Positions 1 to 7,153 of a DNA stretch of 10,251 nt are shown in pieces. Under the pieces are notes generated by a model. That model was not told where the DNA came from and searched no databases. It worked only from the letters and a program-made list of their open reading frames with translations. Origin of the DNA: CAYFUR01 sp964346275 (lineage in GTDB: Bacteria > Sumerlaeota > Sumerlaeia > SLMS01); assembly GCA_964346275.1 (NCBI GenBank), contig CAYFUR010000124.1:1-10251 (forward strand), in the 5' to 3' direction. Position 1 is the stretch's first letter. Each line of letters begins with the position of its first letter. A program made the position numbers and the translations under genes.

Positions 1-1
1 T

Positions 2-496
2 CTGCTGACGTTTTCTATTTTCCTGGCTTTTGTCTATGCGCTCCTGGTGGGCTTTTCCCTGCCCAACCTGATCGTAGGCTTTGTGCTCGCGATCCTCATC
101 ATGGCCATACTCCCCCAGTTGCCGAAATACCGCGCGCTTCCCGTGCCACGGCTGGAAAGCGGGCGCAAACTGCTCTTATTTACGCGCAACCTGCTGGCCT
201 TCTTATTCGATTTCCTGTGCGACTTGACGCTTTCAAACCTGCAACTCGCCTGGGACATTTGGACGCCCGGCGGCAATTACAGGCCACGTCTTGTGAAAGT
301 TCCTGTCGCGGATTTGACGCCGCTTCAGATCACGCTTCTCTCATCACGTATCACGCTGACTCCAGGAACGCTGAGCATGGAAATCACGAGCGACAAGGAA
401 CACCTCATCGTCCATGTGATGTATCCCGGGAAGGGTGACGTCGGCCGGCGTCTTCGCCGCCCGATCGATATTCTGAACAAGGGGATCACCCCATGA
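2..496 (+). CDS. mrpE: Na+/H+ antiporter subunit E, 5'-truncated by window edge
   Basis: MrpE/MnhE/PhaE-family subunit of the multisubunit cation/proton antiporter, an inner-membrane complex that exports Na+ (or K+) in exchange for protons. The frame is open from base 2 to the stop at 494-496, giving 164 visible codons. The family is about 160 residues long, so only a few N-terminal residues are probably missing. The GTG at 47 lies inside the first hydrophobic segment and is unlikely to be the real start. Two hydrophobic segments at the N-terminus are followed by a cytoplasmic-type domain carrying the family hallmark SRITLTPGTLSMEI and, further on, HLIVHVMYPG. The stop overlaps the mrpF start as ATGA, so the two are probably translationally coupled. 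Subunits A-D would be expected just left of the window. Family assignment is firm; the ion transported cannot be read from sequence. Confidence 0.93.
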   Translation: MLTFSIFLAFVYALLVGFSLPNLIVGFVLAILIMAILPQLPKYRALPVPRLESGRKLLLFTRNLLAFLFDFLCDLTLSNLQLAWDIWTPGGNYRPRLVKVPVADLTPLQITLLSSRITLTPGTLSMEITSDKEHLIVHVMYPGKGDVGRRLRRPIDILNKGITP

Positions 497-774
497 CGGA
501 ATACTTTCCCACGCTCATGGCCATAATCTTTTATCTCGTGCTGGCTGTTTCGATCGCGCCGATGATCTATCGCATTGTGCGCGGGCCGCATATTCTCGAC
601 CGGGTCATGGCCGTTGATGCAGTGGTGCTGATCACGATTTGCATCATTGCCGTTTGGAAGCTCCAGGTCGACACGACTCATTTCTTCGATGCCGTGCTCG
701 TCCTGGCCATTGTCGGATTCATTTCATCCGTAGCCCTCGCAAAGTATCTGGAAAATGGCGACCTCATTGATTGA
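493..774 (+). CDS. mrpF: Na+/H+ antiporter subunit F
   Basis: MrpF/MnhF/PhaF-family subunit, 93 residues, the usual length for this small three-helix membrane protein. Hydrophobic segments lie at about residues 5-25, 37-56 and 65-84. The conserved loop after helix 1 reads RIVRGPHILDRVMAVDA, matching the family pattern R-GP---DR--A-D. The last helix has GFISSVALAKYLE, close to the usual GF--T-A-A-YL. The start ATG overlaps the mrpE stop (ATGA) and has a good ribosome binding site, AAGGGG, 8 bases upstream inside mrpE. The 3' end overlaps mrpG by 20 bases. It works only as part of the Mrp complex. Confidence 0.95.
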   Translation: MTEYFPTLMAIIFYLVLAVSIAPMIYRIVRGPHILDRVMAVDAVVLITICIIAVWKLQVDTTHFFDAVLVLAIVGFISSVALAKYLENGDLID

Positions 775-1141
775 TCTCATCGCTGTCGGGCTCATGTGCA
801 TCGGGCTGTTCTTCGTGTTCACGTCCGCCTTGGGCGTCGTGCGCTTTCCCGACATCTATACGCGGCTCCATGCCATCAGCAAAGGCACCACGTTTGGCTT
901 TACATTCATCATCATCGGCGCGGCGATCCTGGTGGGCGATCCATCGGACATTGCCAAGTCGCTGCTGGCGGTCGCGTTTCAGTTCCTCACGGGGCCCGTC
1001 TCGGCACACATGATCGCGCGCGTGGGCCTTCGCCGCGGCATCCGCCCCGTTTCTAAACCGCAAAAGGGCCCGAAATCCATGGACGACAATCTCCGCATCG
1101 AGCCGTGGATCGACGAGACAGCCCGGAAATCCAGCGGTTAA
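755..1141 (+). CDS. mrpG: Na+/H+ antiporter subunit G
   Basis: MrpG/MnhG/PhaG-family subunit, 128 residues with three hydrophobic helices in the first 90. The family signature GVVRFPDIYTRLHAISKGTTFG is clear at about residues 27-48, and the third helix ends in LTGPVSAHMIAR, also typical. The ATG at 755 lies within mrpF (20-base overlap), as in many mrp operons. It has no strong Shine-Dalgarno sequence, so it probably depends on coupling to mrpF. After the third helix there is a hydrophilic tail of roughly 35 residues, rich in charged residues, which varies between species. It is the last gene of the operon; its TAA stop shares a TTAA with the stop of plsY on the other strand. Confidence 0.95.
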   Translation: MATSLIDLIAVGLMCIGLFFVFTSALGVVRFPDIYTRLHAISKGTTFGFTFIIIGAAILVGDPSDIAKSLLAVAFQFLTGPVSAHMIARVGLRRGIRPVSKPQKGPKSMDDNLRIEPWIDETARKSSG

Positions 1142-1755
1142 ACTTTCTTTTCCTTGGAAAAGGAAATCCGGCTTTCCGTGCCTTTGAGCAGGCGCCCGAT
1201 GTTTGCCCGGTGCTTCAGGATCACCAGCAGCGCGATCACAAGCACGAGCCAGAACACAGGTTCGACCCCCCGCACGGTATACACAGAAACGGGAAATGCC
1301 GCGGCAGCCAGGACCGAGCCGAGGCTGATATACCGCGTGAGGCCCACCACGGCGAGGAAAATCACCAGCACAACGGCCGCGGAGAGCGGCGCCAGCGCCA
1401 GAAAAACCCCCAGGCTGCTGGCAACGCCTTTCCCCCCTTTTCCACCCAGGAAGACGTTGAAGAAATTCCCAATGAGCACCGCCGCCCCCGCATAGACACC
1501 GAGGGCGGGAATCGCCGCGCCGCCCAATGCTGGAACAACCTGCACCGCCGCAAAGGCTTTCAACACATCAGCGAGCAGCGTTGCCAGCCCAAGCTTCCAG
1601 CCCAGGACCCGCCAGACATTTGTCATCCCGATGTTGCGCGATCCGTGCTCGCGGATGTCGATTCCCGCGGCCTGGCGGCTGATCAGCAGGCCGGAGGGAA
1701 TCGCCCCGGCCAGGTAGCAGACCACGAGCACGCCGATGTCGATCAGCCAGTTCAC
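1138..1755 (-). CDS. plsY: Acyl-phosphate:glycerol-3-phosphate acyltransferase
   Basis: PlsY transfers an acyl chain from acyl-phosphate to glycerol-3-phosphate to give lysophosphatidic acid, the first membrane step of phospholipid synthesis. It is an integral membrane protein with several hydrophobic helices and is 205 residues long, normal for the family. Motif 1 is GSRNIGMTNVWRVLG (residues 38-52). Motif 2 is NVFLGGKGGKGVASSLG (100-116). Motif 3 is KHRANIGRLL (181-190), whose His and Asn match the conserved active-site pair. In motif 2 the usual G-H-x-[FY]-[PS] reads GNFFN, so the conserved His is Asn here. I chose the GTG at 1755, whose GTGA overlaps the der stop and which sits 6 bases from a strong AGGAGGA. 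A GTG at 1758 in the same frame would leave only 3 bases of spacing. Expression is probably coupled to der. Confidence 0.92.
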   Translation of the reverse strand: MNWLIDIGVLVVCYLAGAIPSGLLISRQAAGIDIREHGSRNIGMTNVWRVLGWKLGLATLLADVLKAFAAVQVVPALGGAAIPALGVYAGAAVLIGNFFNVFLGGKGGKGVASSLGVFLALAPLSAAVVLVIFLAVVGLTRYISLGSVLAAAAFPVSVYTVRGVEPVFWLVLVIALLVILKHRANIGRLLKGTESRISFSKEKKV

Positions 1756-3260
1756 CACTCATCCTCCTCGTCCACTCCGAGATCCTCCGTGGGGCCGAAT
1801 TCGATTTCCTGGGCAAAGGATTCGCTTTCCTCGTCGTAAACGCCGCCCATATAGACATCGCCGTAACGCTCCTTTTCCACCTCCAGGGCGCGCTCTGTAC
1901 TCGGGACGGGGCGCGCGTCGCGTTCCCACCCGCGCGGAGGCGCCTTGCGCCGGAACCGCAGGATAAGAGGAGTGCCCTCCAGGCCGAGCTGGCGATAGAA
2001 TTGATTCTTCAAATAGCGCCCGTAGGAAAAATGGAGGAACTCCGGATCGTTGACAAAGAGTGCCAAAGTCGGCGGCCGCGTGGTAACCTGGGTGACGTAT
2101 TTGATCTTGAGCGTGTTGCCCCGGTGCGCCGGCGGGCTGATAAAGGAGGTGGCCTTTTGCATGATCAGGTTCAGCTCGCGCGTCGAGAATGTCTTCTCGA
2201 AATTCTCGGCACAGTGGCGGATCAGGCCCCAGATACGATTCGTCCGCTGGCCGGTGAGCGCACTGATCGTCACGATCGGAGCCCACGGCATAAAGGCAAA
2301 CTCGTAGCGCACTTCCTTGATCAGTTCGCTATACGTTTTCTCGCGGTTGACGACCAGGTCCCACTTATTCAGCAAAATCACGCAGGCGCGTTTGCGCTCG
2401 AGGATATAGCCGGCGATGTGCTGGTCCTGCGCCGTCACGCCCTCCGTGGCGTCAATAAGCAGGAGCGAGACATCGGATCGCTCGATGGCTCGAAAGGAGG
2501 AGTGGACGCTCAGCTTTTCAGGACCACGATCGATACGGCCGCGCCGGCGGATACCCGCCGTGTCGATCACGGTATAGGGCACGCCGTCCACTTGCACCTG
2601 GGCGTCGATGGCGTCGCGCGTGGTGCCCGCTTCCGGATTGGCGATCACACGTTCTTCCCCCAACAGGCGGTTGAGCAGCGTCGATTTGCCGACGTTCTGG
2701 CGGCCGACCAGAGCCACGTGGGTCCGCTCGGATGCCTCCTCCTCGTCCGGGTCCCATTCCTGAAACTCTTCCGTTAAATCATCCATCATGTCATACACCC
2801 CCTCGCCATGGAGGGCGCTGATCGGATAGACATCGGTGCCGAAGCGGGAAAAGTCCGCAATGGCCTGGGCCACCGCCATGTCGCCTTCGCACTTGTTCAC
2901 CACGAGGAAAAAGGGGCGCTGTGAAGCGCGCAAGCGCTCGAGGATTTCCTGGTCCACGGGATCGTCCGGCTCGCGCACATCGGTCAGAAAAATGATCCGG
3001 TCGGCTTCTTCCATGGCGATGACCGACTGCTGGCGCATTTGCTGGAGCATGGTCGAGGTGGTGCTGTCCTCATATCCGCCGGTATCGATCAGCACCATGG
3101 GACGCATGCGGTATTCGGCGTCCGCGTAATGGCGGTCGCGCGTCATGCCGGGACGTGGGTGCACGACGGCCTTGCGCTCGCCCACAAGGCGATTAAAGAG
3201 CGTGGACTTCCCAACATTGGGGCGTCCTACGATAGCTACTACTGGTCGGCGTCGCGGCAT
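1752..3260 (-). CDS. der: Ribosome-assembly GTPase Der (EngA), with acidic C-terminal extension
   Basis: Der is an essential double-GTPase that acts in late assembly of the 50S ribosomal subunit. The first G domain has GRPNVGKS (residues 12-19), DTGG (59-62), NKCE (122-125) and SAL (148-150). The second has GRQNVGKS (187-194), DTAG (233-236), NKWD (298-301) and SAL (333-335). A C-terminal KH-like domain follows, ending near TPLILRFRRK (430-439). NKCE has Glu where NKxD is usual; I recall NKCE in other Der proteins, so it is probably tolerated. After the KH domain there is an extra 60-odd residue tail ending in a run of acidic residues, so the protein (502 aa) is longer than typical (about 435-490). 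The ATG at 3260 places the P-loop at the usual distance from the N-terminus. An in-frame TTG at 3308 would add 16 residues and overlap the lpxB stop. Neither start has a clear ribosome binding site. Confidence 0.96.
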   Translation of the reverse strand: MPRRRPVVAIVGRPNVGKSTLFNRLVGERKAVVHPRPGMTRDRHYADAEYRMRPMVLIDTGGYEDSTTSTMLQQMRQQSVIAMEEADRIIFLTDVREPDDPVDQEILERLRASQRPFFLVVNKCEGDMAVAQAIADFSRFGTDVYPISALHGEGVYDMMDDLTEEFQEWDPDEEEASERTHVALVGRQNVGKSTLLNRLLGEERVIANPEAGTTRDAIDAQVQVDGVPYTVIDTAGIRRRGRIDRGPEKLSVHSSFRAIERSDVSLLLIDATEGVTAQDQHIAGYILERKRACVILLNKWDLVVNREKTYSELIKEVRYEFAFMPWAPIVTISALTGQRTNRIWGLIRHCAENFEKTFSTRELNLIMQKATSFISPPAHRGNTLKIKYVTQVTTRPPTLALFVNDPEFLHFSYGRYLKNQFYRQLGLEGTPLILRFRRKAPPRGWERDARPVPSTERALEVEKERYGDVYMGGVYDEESESFAQEIEFGPTEDLGVDEEDEW

Positions 3261-3304
3261 ATTGATCAACAGATTTCTGGAGGGTTTTGTGCTGCCGTTT
3301 TCAA

Positions 3305-4567
3305 TCAATTTGGCTTCGTATAGACGTCCAGGACCGGATCCGCCTCGGCGAGGCCGGCGCCCGGGCCTTCCTCGCTGCTCATTTCCGGATGGGGCTCAAC
3401 GCCCACGACTTTCAGCACGGCGGTGGCGGCCTTTCGGCTGGCCCCGGGTCCGCCCAACCTTAGCTTCACCCGCTGGAGATCGCTCACCATCCGGCTGTAC
3501 TCCGTGGGGTTGTCCATATAGATCGCCGTCTGCTCTGACAGGTTCAGCGGCGTAAATTCGTCCTGAAGCAGCTCTGGCACGATATGCGTCCCGGCAATAA
3601 TGTTCGGGAGGCCGATAAAGCTGATGGTAAAGAGCTGCTTGCCGATCACCCAGGTCAGCCAGTTGACCTTATAGACGATCAAATGCGGGGCTCCGATGAT
3701 CGCGGCCTCCAGCGTGGACGTCCCGCTCTTCACCCAGGAGAAGTCGGCATACTGGCGCAGGTTGTAGCGAAGCCGGTCGACGATCTTCACATCAAAGGGC
3801 ATCTCCTCTTCCTCGATGATGCGCTCGATCATCTCCGTGTCGATCGTCGTCGCCTGAATGATGGCAAACTGGGTGAAGGGGTGCTTCTCCCGATAACGCC
3901 GGGCCCCCTGGAGCATGATCTTGAGAAAGTCTTCCACCTCGCGCTTGCGGCTCCCGGGCACGATGGTGATCAGCGGCTTGGTTGCATCGAGTCCGAACTC
4001 GGCGTAGACTTCCTCTTTCGTCTGGTCGATCTTGATCAGATCGAAAAGCGGATGGCCAACGTAAGTGACGTCCACGCTCTTGGCCTTATAGAGGCCCAGC
4101 TCGAAAGGAAAGATCACAATCATGTGGTCCACCACGCGAGCCAGGGTGTGGATGCGCTCTTTGTGCCACGCCCAGATTTGCGGGCTGATATACCAGATCA
4201 CGGGAATGCCCAGGCGCTTGGCCCGCTCGGCCATGCGGATGTTAAAGCCCGGGTAGTCGATGAGGATAATACCATCGGGCCGGTTGCGCTTCAGGTAATC
4301 TTCCGTATCCAGAAAGATGCGCCGGATCTTGCGGAAATTCTTGAGCACGCCCGCCAGGCCCGTGATCGCCAGCTCCTTGACCATCGGATAGCGCAGTTCC
4401 ATCCCGGCGTCTTCCAGCCGGGGGCCGCCCAGCCCCACCGCCTTGACGTTGGGATAGAGCGCATGGAGCGCCTTGAGCATGTTGGCGCCGTGGATATCAC
4501 CACTGTTTTCGCCGGCAATGAAGAAGAGATGGATCTCGCGCATTGGCCGAGCCTGCTTAACGGTCAT
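3305..4567 (-). CDS. lpxB: Lipid-A-disaccharide synthase
   Basis: LpxB (glycosyltransferase family 19) joins UDP-2,3-diacylglucosamine to lipid X to form the lipid A disaccharide at the inner face of the inner membrane. Visible motifs, numbered from the ATG at 4567 (420 aa), are AGENSGDIHG (18-27), ILIDYPGFN (101-109), SPQIWAW (128-134), VPGSRKREVE (203-212) and SGTSTLEAA (281-289). A hydrophobic patch near 300-325 fits membrane association. The protein is somewhat longer than E. coli LpxB (382 aa), partly through a variable Glu/Gly/Pro-rich tail of about 25 residues. The start is uncertain: ATGs at 4600, 4567 and 4543 are in frame and none has a strong ribosome binding site. The frame stays open further upstream, but that stretch overlaps the neighbouring oxidoreductase and lacks family similarity. 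It marks the organism as lipid A-producing. Confidence 0.95.
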   Translation of the reverse strand: MTVKQARPMREIHLFFIAGENSGDIHGANMLKALHALYPNVKAVGLGGPRLEDAGMELRYPMVKELAITGLAGVLKNFRKIRRIFLDTEDYLKRNRPDGIILIDYPGFNIRMAERAKRLGIPVIWYISPQIWAWHKERIHTLARVVDHMIVIFPFELGLYKAKSVDVTYVGHPLFDLIKIDQTKEEVYAEFGLDATKPLITIVPGSRKREVEDFLKIMLQGARRYREKHPFTQFAIIQATTIDTEMIERIIEEEEMPFDVKIVDRLRYNLRQYADFSWVKSGTSTLEAAIIGAPHLIVYKVNWLTWVIGKQLFTISFIGLPNIIAGTHIVPELLQDEFTPLNLSEQTAIYMDNPTEYSRMVSDLQRVKLRLGGPGASRKAATAVLKVVGVEPHPEMSSEEGPGAGLAEADPVLDVYTKPN

Positions 4568-4656
4568 AGCCGTTTCAGTTTTCTCACCTGTTTCCCGCAT
4601 AGCATCCAACGGCCCGGAAAGCAAACCTCTCTTTGGAATATGAGAACCAGCTGGTT

Positions 4657-5658
4657 TCAGAGGTCCGCATCGATAATCGGAGGATTCAAGACGGGGAACG
4701 GCACGGTGGTATTCCGGATTTGCTCGGTGATCTTGATCACCACGTCGAGGGCCTCCATGGCCTGCTCGCCGGTCGTCTGGGGATGCAGGTTCTGCCTTTG
4801 GATGCAATCGATGAAGTGATCAAGTTCCAGCTTGAGCGGCTCCTGGCGCTTCACACGGATGCGCTTCGATTCGATGTAGTATTTCACCTCGTTGGGCTTC
4901 GCCTTGGGGTTCAGCTTGCGGCGGAAGACCTCCATGGTCTGCTTGCGGTAATCGAGGGAAATATAGGCGTCGTCCTGGAACACGCGGAGCTTTCGCAGCG
5001 GCTTGGGCGTCACGCGGGAAACGGTCACATTCGCCATGCAGCCACTTTCGAAATGAAGGCGTGCGTTGGCGATGTCCTCTTTCTCCGTCAGGATGGCCAC
5101 ACCGACCGCCTCGATGTGTTTCAGCGGCGAGCGCACTGTGCGCAAAATAATGTCGATGTCGTGGATCATCAGGTCGAGCACCACGCCGACGTCTTTAACC
5201 CGCGGATCGAAGGGGCCCTGGCGATGGCACTCGATAAAGCGCGGGGTGGTCAGGATCTCCTTAAATTTTTGCACGGCGAGGTTGAAATGCTCGATGTGGC
5301 CGATCTGGAGGACGAGATTGTTCTTCCGGGCGCGCCGCGTCAGGTCCGCAGCGTCGGTGACCGTCGTGCAAATGGGCTTCTCCACCAGGCAGTGGATGCC
5401 GTTGTCCAGCATCAGGCTGGCGATATCGTGGTGCGTCACCGTGGGCGTGGCGATGCTCACCGCGTCCACTTCCCCCAACAGATCCTCGTAATTCTTGGTA
5501 AACTTGGCTCCGTAGGCCTTGGCGACTTTTTTGCCCTGGCTCGAGCTGGTATCGCATATGAAGGCGAGGTCACAGTATTCGTTCGCCGCATAATTGCGGG
5601 CGTGGTGCTGGCCAAGATGGCCGACTCCTATGACCCCGACGCGTGTCTTTCCTGCCAT
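4657..5658 (-). CDS. Gfo/Idh/MocA-family NAD(P)-dependent oxidoreductase (possible GnnA-type UDP-GlcNAc 3-dehydrogenase)
   Basis: A 333-residue sugar-type dehydrogenase. The N-terminal Rossmann fold begins with VGVIGVGHLGQHHARNY (nucleotide-binding GxGxxG at 11-16). The catalytic lysine motif EKPI lies at 93-96. The C-terminal domain carries DLMIHDIDII (162-171), holding the conserved catalytic histidine. These features fix the family but not the substrate. It sits directly upstream of lpxB. In Acidithiobacillus ferrooxidans, gnnA (a family member that oxidises the 3-OH of UDP-GlcNAc) and its aminotransferase partner gnnB lie beside lpx genes and produce amide-linked lipid A. A GnnA-like role is therefore a reasonable inference, but no gnnB is present in this window. 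The ATG at 5658 has an AGAAGG-like site about 9 bases upstream. The gap to the lpxB start is 56-89 bases depending on which lpxB start is used, so co-transcription is likely. Confidence 0.88.
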   Translation of the reverse strand: MAGKTRVGVIGVGHLGQHHARNYAANEYCDLAFICDTSSSQGKKVAKAYGAKFTKNYEDLLGEVDAVSIATPTVTHHDIASLMLDNGIHCLVEKPICTTVTDAADLTRRARKNNLVLQIGHIEHFNLAVQKFKEILTTPRFIECHRQGPFDPRVKDVGVVLDLMIHDIDIILRTVRSPLKHIEAVGVAILTEKEDIANARLHFESGCMANVTVSRVTPKPLRKLRVFQDDAYISLDYRKQTMEVFRRKLNPKAKPNEVKYYIESKRIRVKRQEPLKLELDHFIDCIQRQNLHPQTTGEQAMEALDVVIKITEQIRNTTVPFPVLNPPIIDADL

Positions 5659-5714
5659 TCAAATAACCTTCTTGAGAGCGAAGATTGTCCCCATTGATAT
5701 GCTGGTGTCCGAGG

Positions 5715-6614
5715 CTAGGGACTCAGCGAGAGGATGGCAACCACAGTCACCATCCAGAGAACCACGGTGATCAAAAGGGGTTTATCCGTCAGCAGCACTT
5801 CTTCCGGCGCTCCGCCCTCATTGTGCAGGAACGCCATCCACAAATAGCGGAACATGCCATAGAGCACAAAGGGCATGGTGAACACCATGGTGTAGTTCTG
5901 GTCGATGCCGGAGAATTCGCCGATGGTGGCCCAGGCGGCGTAGCTGCCGATGACCCCGGCGGTCGCCACCGTCAAAAGCACGTCCAGAAATTCCGTGGAA
6001 TATTCCTGGAGCACACGGCGGTGCCCCGCGGCGCCGCCCTGGAGCAGATTCATTTCGCTGCGGCGCTTGGTGATCGCCAGAAACAGAGCGAGAAAAAGCG
6101 TCGTCAGAATGAAAAAGGGCGTAATCTTGACCGGGTCGTCCGCGAGGCGTTCGACGTGCATGGCCTCGATCCCCGCCATGGCCCGCAATACAAAGCCCAC
6201 CGCGAGAACCAGGATATCGAGAATCACGACGTGTTTCAGCTTAAACGAATACACCGTGATCAGTAGCAGATAAACCACGGCGCAGAGAAAAAATGTGGGT
6301 GTGATGAACCACGCCCCCGCGAGCGACCCAATCGTCAGTAGAGCCGCGCCAAAGCCCGCCATACCGGGGCTGATGCCCCCCGAGGCGATGGGGCGGGATT
6401 TTTTCTTGGGATGCTCGCGGTCCTTCTCAACGTCCAGGATATCGTTGGTGATATAGACAACGCCGCTGAGAGCGCAGAAAATCAAGAACCCCGCCACGAC
6501 ATTGAGAACCAGGTCTGGCTCATCGTATTTCCGGGCAAAAAGGATCCCGGCGAAGAGCAGGAGGTTCTTGGTCCACTGCTTGGGTCGCAGGCTCTTGAAG
6601 AAGGCGGCAAACAT
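5715..6614 (-). CDS. UbiA-family transferase resembling decaprenyl-phosphate phosphoribosyltransferase
   Basis: A 299-residue polytopic membrane protein of the UbiA superfamily, which moves a prenyl or polyprenyl-phosphate group onto an acceptor. The start SLRPKQWTKNLLLFAGILFA (8-27) and the first Asp-rich motif NDILDVEKDREHPKKKSRPI (57-76) resemble the subgroup of mycobacterial DPPR synthase (Rv3806c). That enzyme joins PRPP to decaprenyl phosphate. The second conserved region is YSFKLKHVVILDI (122-134), and ITKRRSEM (181-188) corresponds to the subgroup's KRR-E motif. Hydrophobic helices fill most of the length. A short polar insert near 152-164 precedes the helix leading to KRRSEM. Its ATG overlaps the rimM stop as TGATG, so translation is probably coupled to rimM, an unusual neighbour. 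No DprE1/DprE2 genes are visible, so the end product (a ribosyl or arabinosyl lipid donor) is unproven. Other UbiA activities remain possible. Confidence 0.87.
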   Translation of the reverse strand: MFAAFFKSLRPKQWTKNLLLFAGILFARKYDEPDLVLNVVAGFLIFCALSGVVYITNDILDVEKDREHPKKKSRPIASGGISPGMAGFGAALLTIGSLAGAWFITPTFFLCAVVYLLLITVYSFKLKHVVILDILVLAVGFVLRAMAGIEAMHVERLADDPVKITPFFILTTLFLALFLAITKRRSEMNLLQGGAAGHRRVLQEYSTEFLDVLLTVATAGVIGSYAAWATIGEFSGIDQNYTMVFTMPFVLYGMFRYLWMAFLHNEGGAPEEVLLTDKPLLITVVLWMVTVVAILSLSP

Positions 6615-7153
6615 CAGATTTCCAGCAGCCCTTCGGGAAGCCGCACATCAATTCGACGTGCTTCCGTATCGATGCCGAGCACAAACTCGGGAACCTTCGG
6701 GATCATCAGGTCCCGGCGCGGATCATCGGGGTGTGCCGTGACCAGGTAATCATGGGCCGGGCCTTCCGCCGTGCGGAGAACCGCTCCCAGATCGCGCCCG
6801 CTCCGTTCGTCATATACGGGCAGGCCGATCAGCTCGTCTTCGTAGAACTGCCCCTCGGGCAATTCCCAGCGCTCTTCCTCGGGGATGAGTAATTCGCCGC
6901 CGCGAATTGCCTCGACGGCGGAGCGATCGGAGACGCCTTCCATTTGCATCAATGGATAACCCTTGTGCAGGGAAAGCTTTTCGATTCGGAACGGACCGCG
7001 AACCTGGCCGCGAGCCCGCAGGTATATCTGCTCGAAAGGCGCATCAAGAAAATCATCGATCGTGCGGGTCAGAGGCCGCACCAGAAAGGCGCCGCCCAAG
7101 GCGTGGGGCCGTCCGATCACGCCCACGGCAACCCAGCGTTCCGGATCGTTCAT
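6614..7153 (-). CDS. rimM: 16S rRNA processing protein RimM
   Basis: RimM binds ribosomal protein uS19 and helps mature the head of the 30S subunit. The 179-residue length is typical. The N-terminal RimM domain opens with VAVGVIGRPHALGGAFLV (8-25) and includes GVSDRSAVEAIRGGELLIP (73-91). The C-terminal PRC-barrel starts at LPEGQFYEDELIGLPVYD (98-115). It continues through LMIPKVPEFVLGID (149-162) to the family ending LPEGLLEI. The ATG overlaps the khpA stop as ATGA and the TGA overlaps the start of the UbiA-family gene. The usual downstream partners trmD and rplS do not follow it here. Confidence 0.96.
   Translation of the reverse strand: MNDPERWVAVGVIGRPHALGGAFLVRPLTRTIDDFLDAPFEQIYLRARGQVRGPFRIEKLSLHKGYPLMQMEGVSDRSAVEAIRGGELLIPEEERWELPEGQFYEDELIGLPVYDERSGRDLGAVLRTAEGPAHDYLVTAHPDDPRRDLMIPKVPEFVLGIDTEARRIDVRLPEGLLEI

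Noticed and set aside
1258..1271. A GGTTCGACCCCC string resembling a tRNA T-arm
   Set aside because: It lies inside plsY (antisense) and has no acceptor stem or anticodon arm around it.
4568..4807. An 80-residue N-terminal extension of LpxB
   Set aside because: The open frame extends upstream into the oxidoreductase gene, but the extension resembles no LpxB N-terminus and is better explained as read-through of an out-of-frame neighbour.
3584..4819. A 411-codon open frame on the + strand opposite lpxB
   Set aside because: It is a shadow frame of lpxB; the LpxB motifs on the other strand are continuous and convincing.
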